Source: an uncultured Gemmatimonadota bacterium (GTDB taxonomy: Bacteria > Latescibacterota > UBA2968 > UBA8231). Taken from it: DNA of 49,414 bases. Both the position numbers and the translations under genes were made by a program. Positions 48,948 to 49,414 of the stretch are shown one piece after another. Numbering within the stretch: the stretch's first letter is position 1; each line of letters begins with the position of its first letter. The DNA is taken from contig CAITNQ010000179.1 in assembly GCA_903893785.1 (NCBI GenBank), positions 1 to 49,414 of the forward strand, in the 5' to 3' direction. The notes under the pieces were generated by a model. It was not told the DNA's origin. It worked only from the letters and a program-made list of their open reading frames with translations, and ran no database searches.

Positions 48948-49414
48948 TCAGGCCCCAGAGGGCCCGGCCAGCAGCGCATCGATGCGTTCCAGGCCGCCAC
49001 CGAAACCGGCCAACAGTTGTGGTATCTCCGGGTCGCTCGACACCGCCTGCAGAGCGTCTTCGTCCAGCAGGCTGCGCCAGCGGTCGTCGTGGCACGACCG
49101 TCCCGGCCGGGCAGCGCACGGCGTGCCATCAAGGGGCCTGCCGTCATGCCCAGGAGGGGCCTCCGTAGCAGCGCCATCACCTGCCATGGCGTGGTGCGTG
49201 TACTCCCAGTAGGCCAGGTGCCGCCGGTCGTGGTCCAGCCCGGTGAACCGGGACAACACGGCGAGCCAGGCGTCCGGCTCGAGGCAGGCCAGGTCGTAGC
49301 AAAGGCGCACTACCGGCAGCCCGGCACGGCTCAGCTCGTCCTGCTGGGTCCGCAGGTGGTACTTCCACTCGCTCAGCAGCGGCCCCACCGTCATGGGCGC
49401 CGGCCGATTCAGCG
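48948..49414 (-). CDS. Partial sulfotransferase-like protein (5' end beyond window)
   Basis: The frame is open to the right edge of the window; an internal ATG at 49394 is probably not the start, since NRPAP precedes it in frame. Visible features are LLSEWKYHLRTQQDE, PVVRLCYDLACLEPDAWL and LSRFTGLD. These match the C-terminal part of the sulfotransferase fold, where YEDL-like and FLGL-like blocks follow the second PAPS-binding region. The PAPS P-loop would lie outside the window, so this call rests on short motifs. The end carries WRSLLDEDALQAV, another sulfotransferase-type helix. Probably acts on glycans, with the convergent methyltransferase gene. Confidence 0.45.
   Translation of the reverse strand, partial: LNRPAPMTVGPLLSEWKYHLRTQQDELSRAGLPVVRLCYDLACLEPDAWLAVLSRFTGLDHDRRHLAYWEYTHHAMAGDGAATEAPPGHDGRPLDGTPCAARPGRSCHDDRWRSLLDEDALQAVSSDPEIPQLLAGFGGGLERIDALLAGPSGA

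Overview
The window is high-GC bacterial DNA, densely coded on both strands. It looks chromosomal: I see no transposase, integrase, phage or plasmid gene, no tRNA or rRNA, and no CRISPR array. A BamA/Omp85-like barrel, a lipoprotein, a MscS channel and a FlgD/type-IX-like C-terminal domain point to a didermic (Gram-negative type) cell. Many glycoside hydrolases, several uroporphyrinogen-decarboxylase-fold (UroD) paralogs, and the PNPFN-type tail domain suggest an uncultured heterotroph of the FCB superphylum (for example Latescibacterota-like) or a similar lineage. That placement is inference.

Layout. 1-4.8 kb: the end of an unknown gene, a clan GH-D (alpha-galactosidase-like) enzyme behind a decayed 94-bp tandem array, an outer-membrane barrel and a DODA-type dioxygenase. 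5.0-7.3 kb (+): PHP phosphoesterase and a two-gene altronate-dehydratase-type enzyme. 7.4-12.6 kb (-): beta-hydroxyacid dehydrogenase, GH31 glucosidase/xylosidase, secreted DUF362 protein. 13-15.8 kb: unknown protein, compact CpaF/VirB11-like ATPase, 41-residue Lys-rich protein, chagasin-like lipoprotein. 16.2-27.0 kb (-): probable operon DUF4838, GH2, UroD, DMT transporter, DUF6259 and a second UroD, with two ATGA overlaps. 27.5-33.2 kb (-): PAS/GAF histidine kinase, MscS channel with a cyclic-nucleotide domain, and a Het-C/zinc-phospholipase-like protein. 33.4-34.1 kb: TerB-like gene between 122-bp direct repeats. 34.2-42.4 kb (-): GH36 alpha-galactosidase, MtaA-like UroD and a 1686-residue hybrid sensor kinase. 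42.8-47.7 kb (+): two paralogous VIT/VWA proteins, the second degenerate and cut by a TAA. 47.9-49.4 kb: methyltransferase and a partial sulfotransferase-like gene.

The main theme is carbohydrate and sugar-acid catabolism without SusC/SusD or ABC importers in view. The most unusual feature is that each of the three UroD-fold genes lies directly downstream of a glycosidase-type gene on the same strand; one has MtaA-like metal ligands and two carry an Asp-x-Asp motif instead. A second theme is decayed tandem duplications at gene edges (periods of about 61, 70, 94, 183 and 266 bp), some of which copy the start or end of the neighbouring gene.
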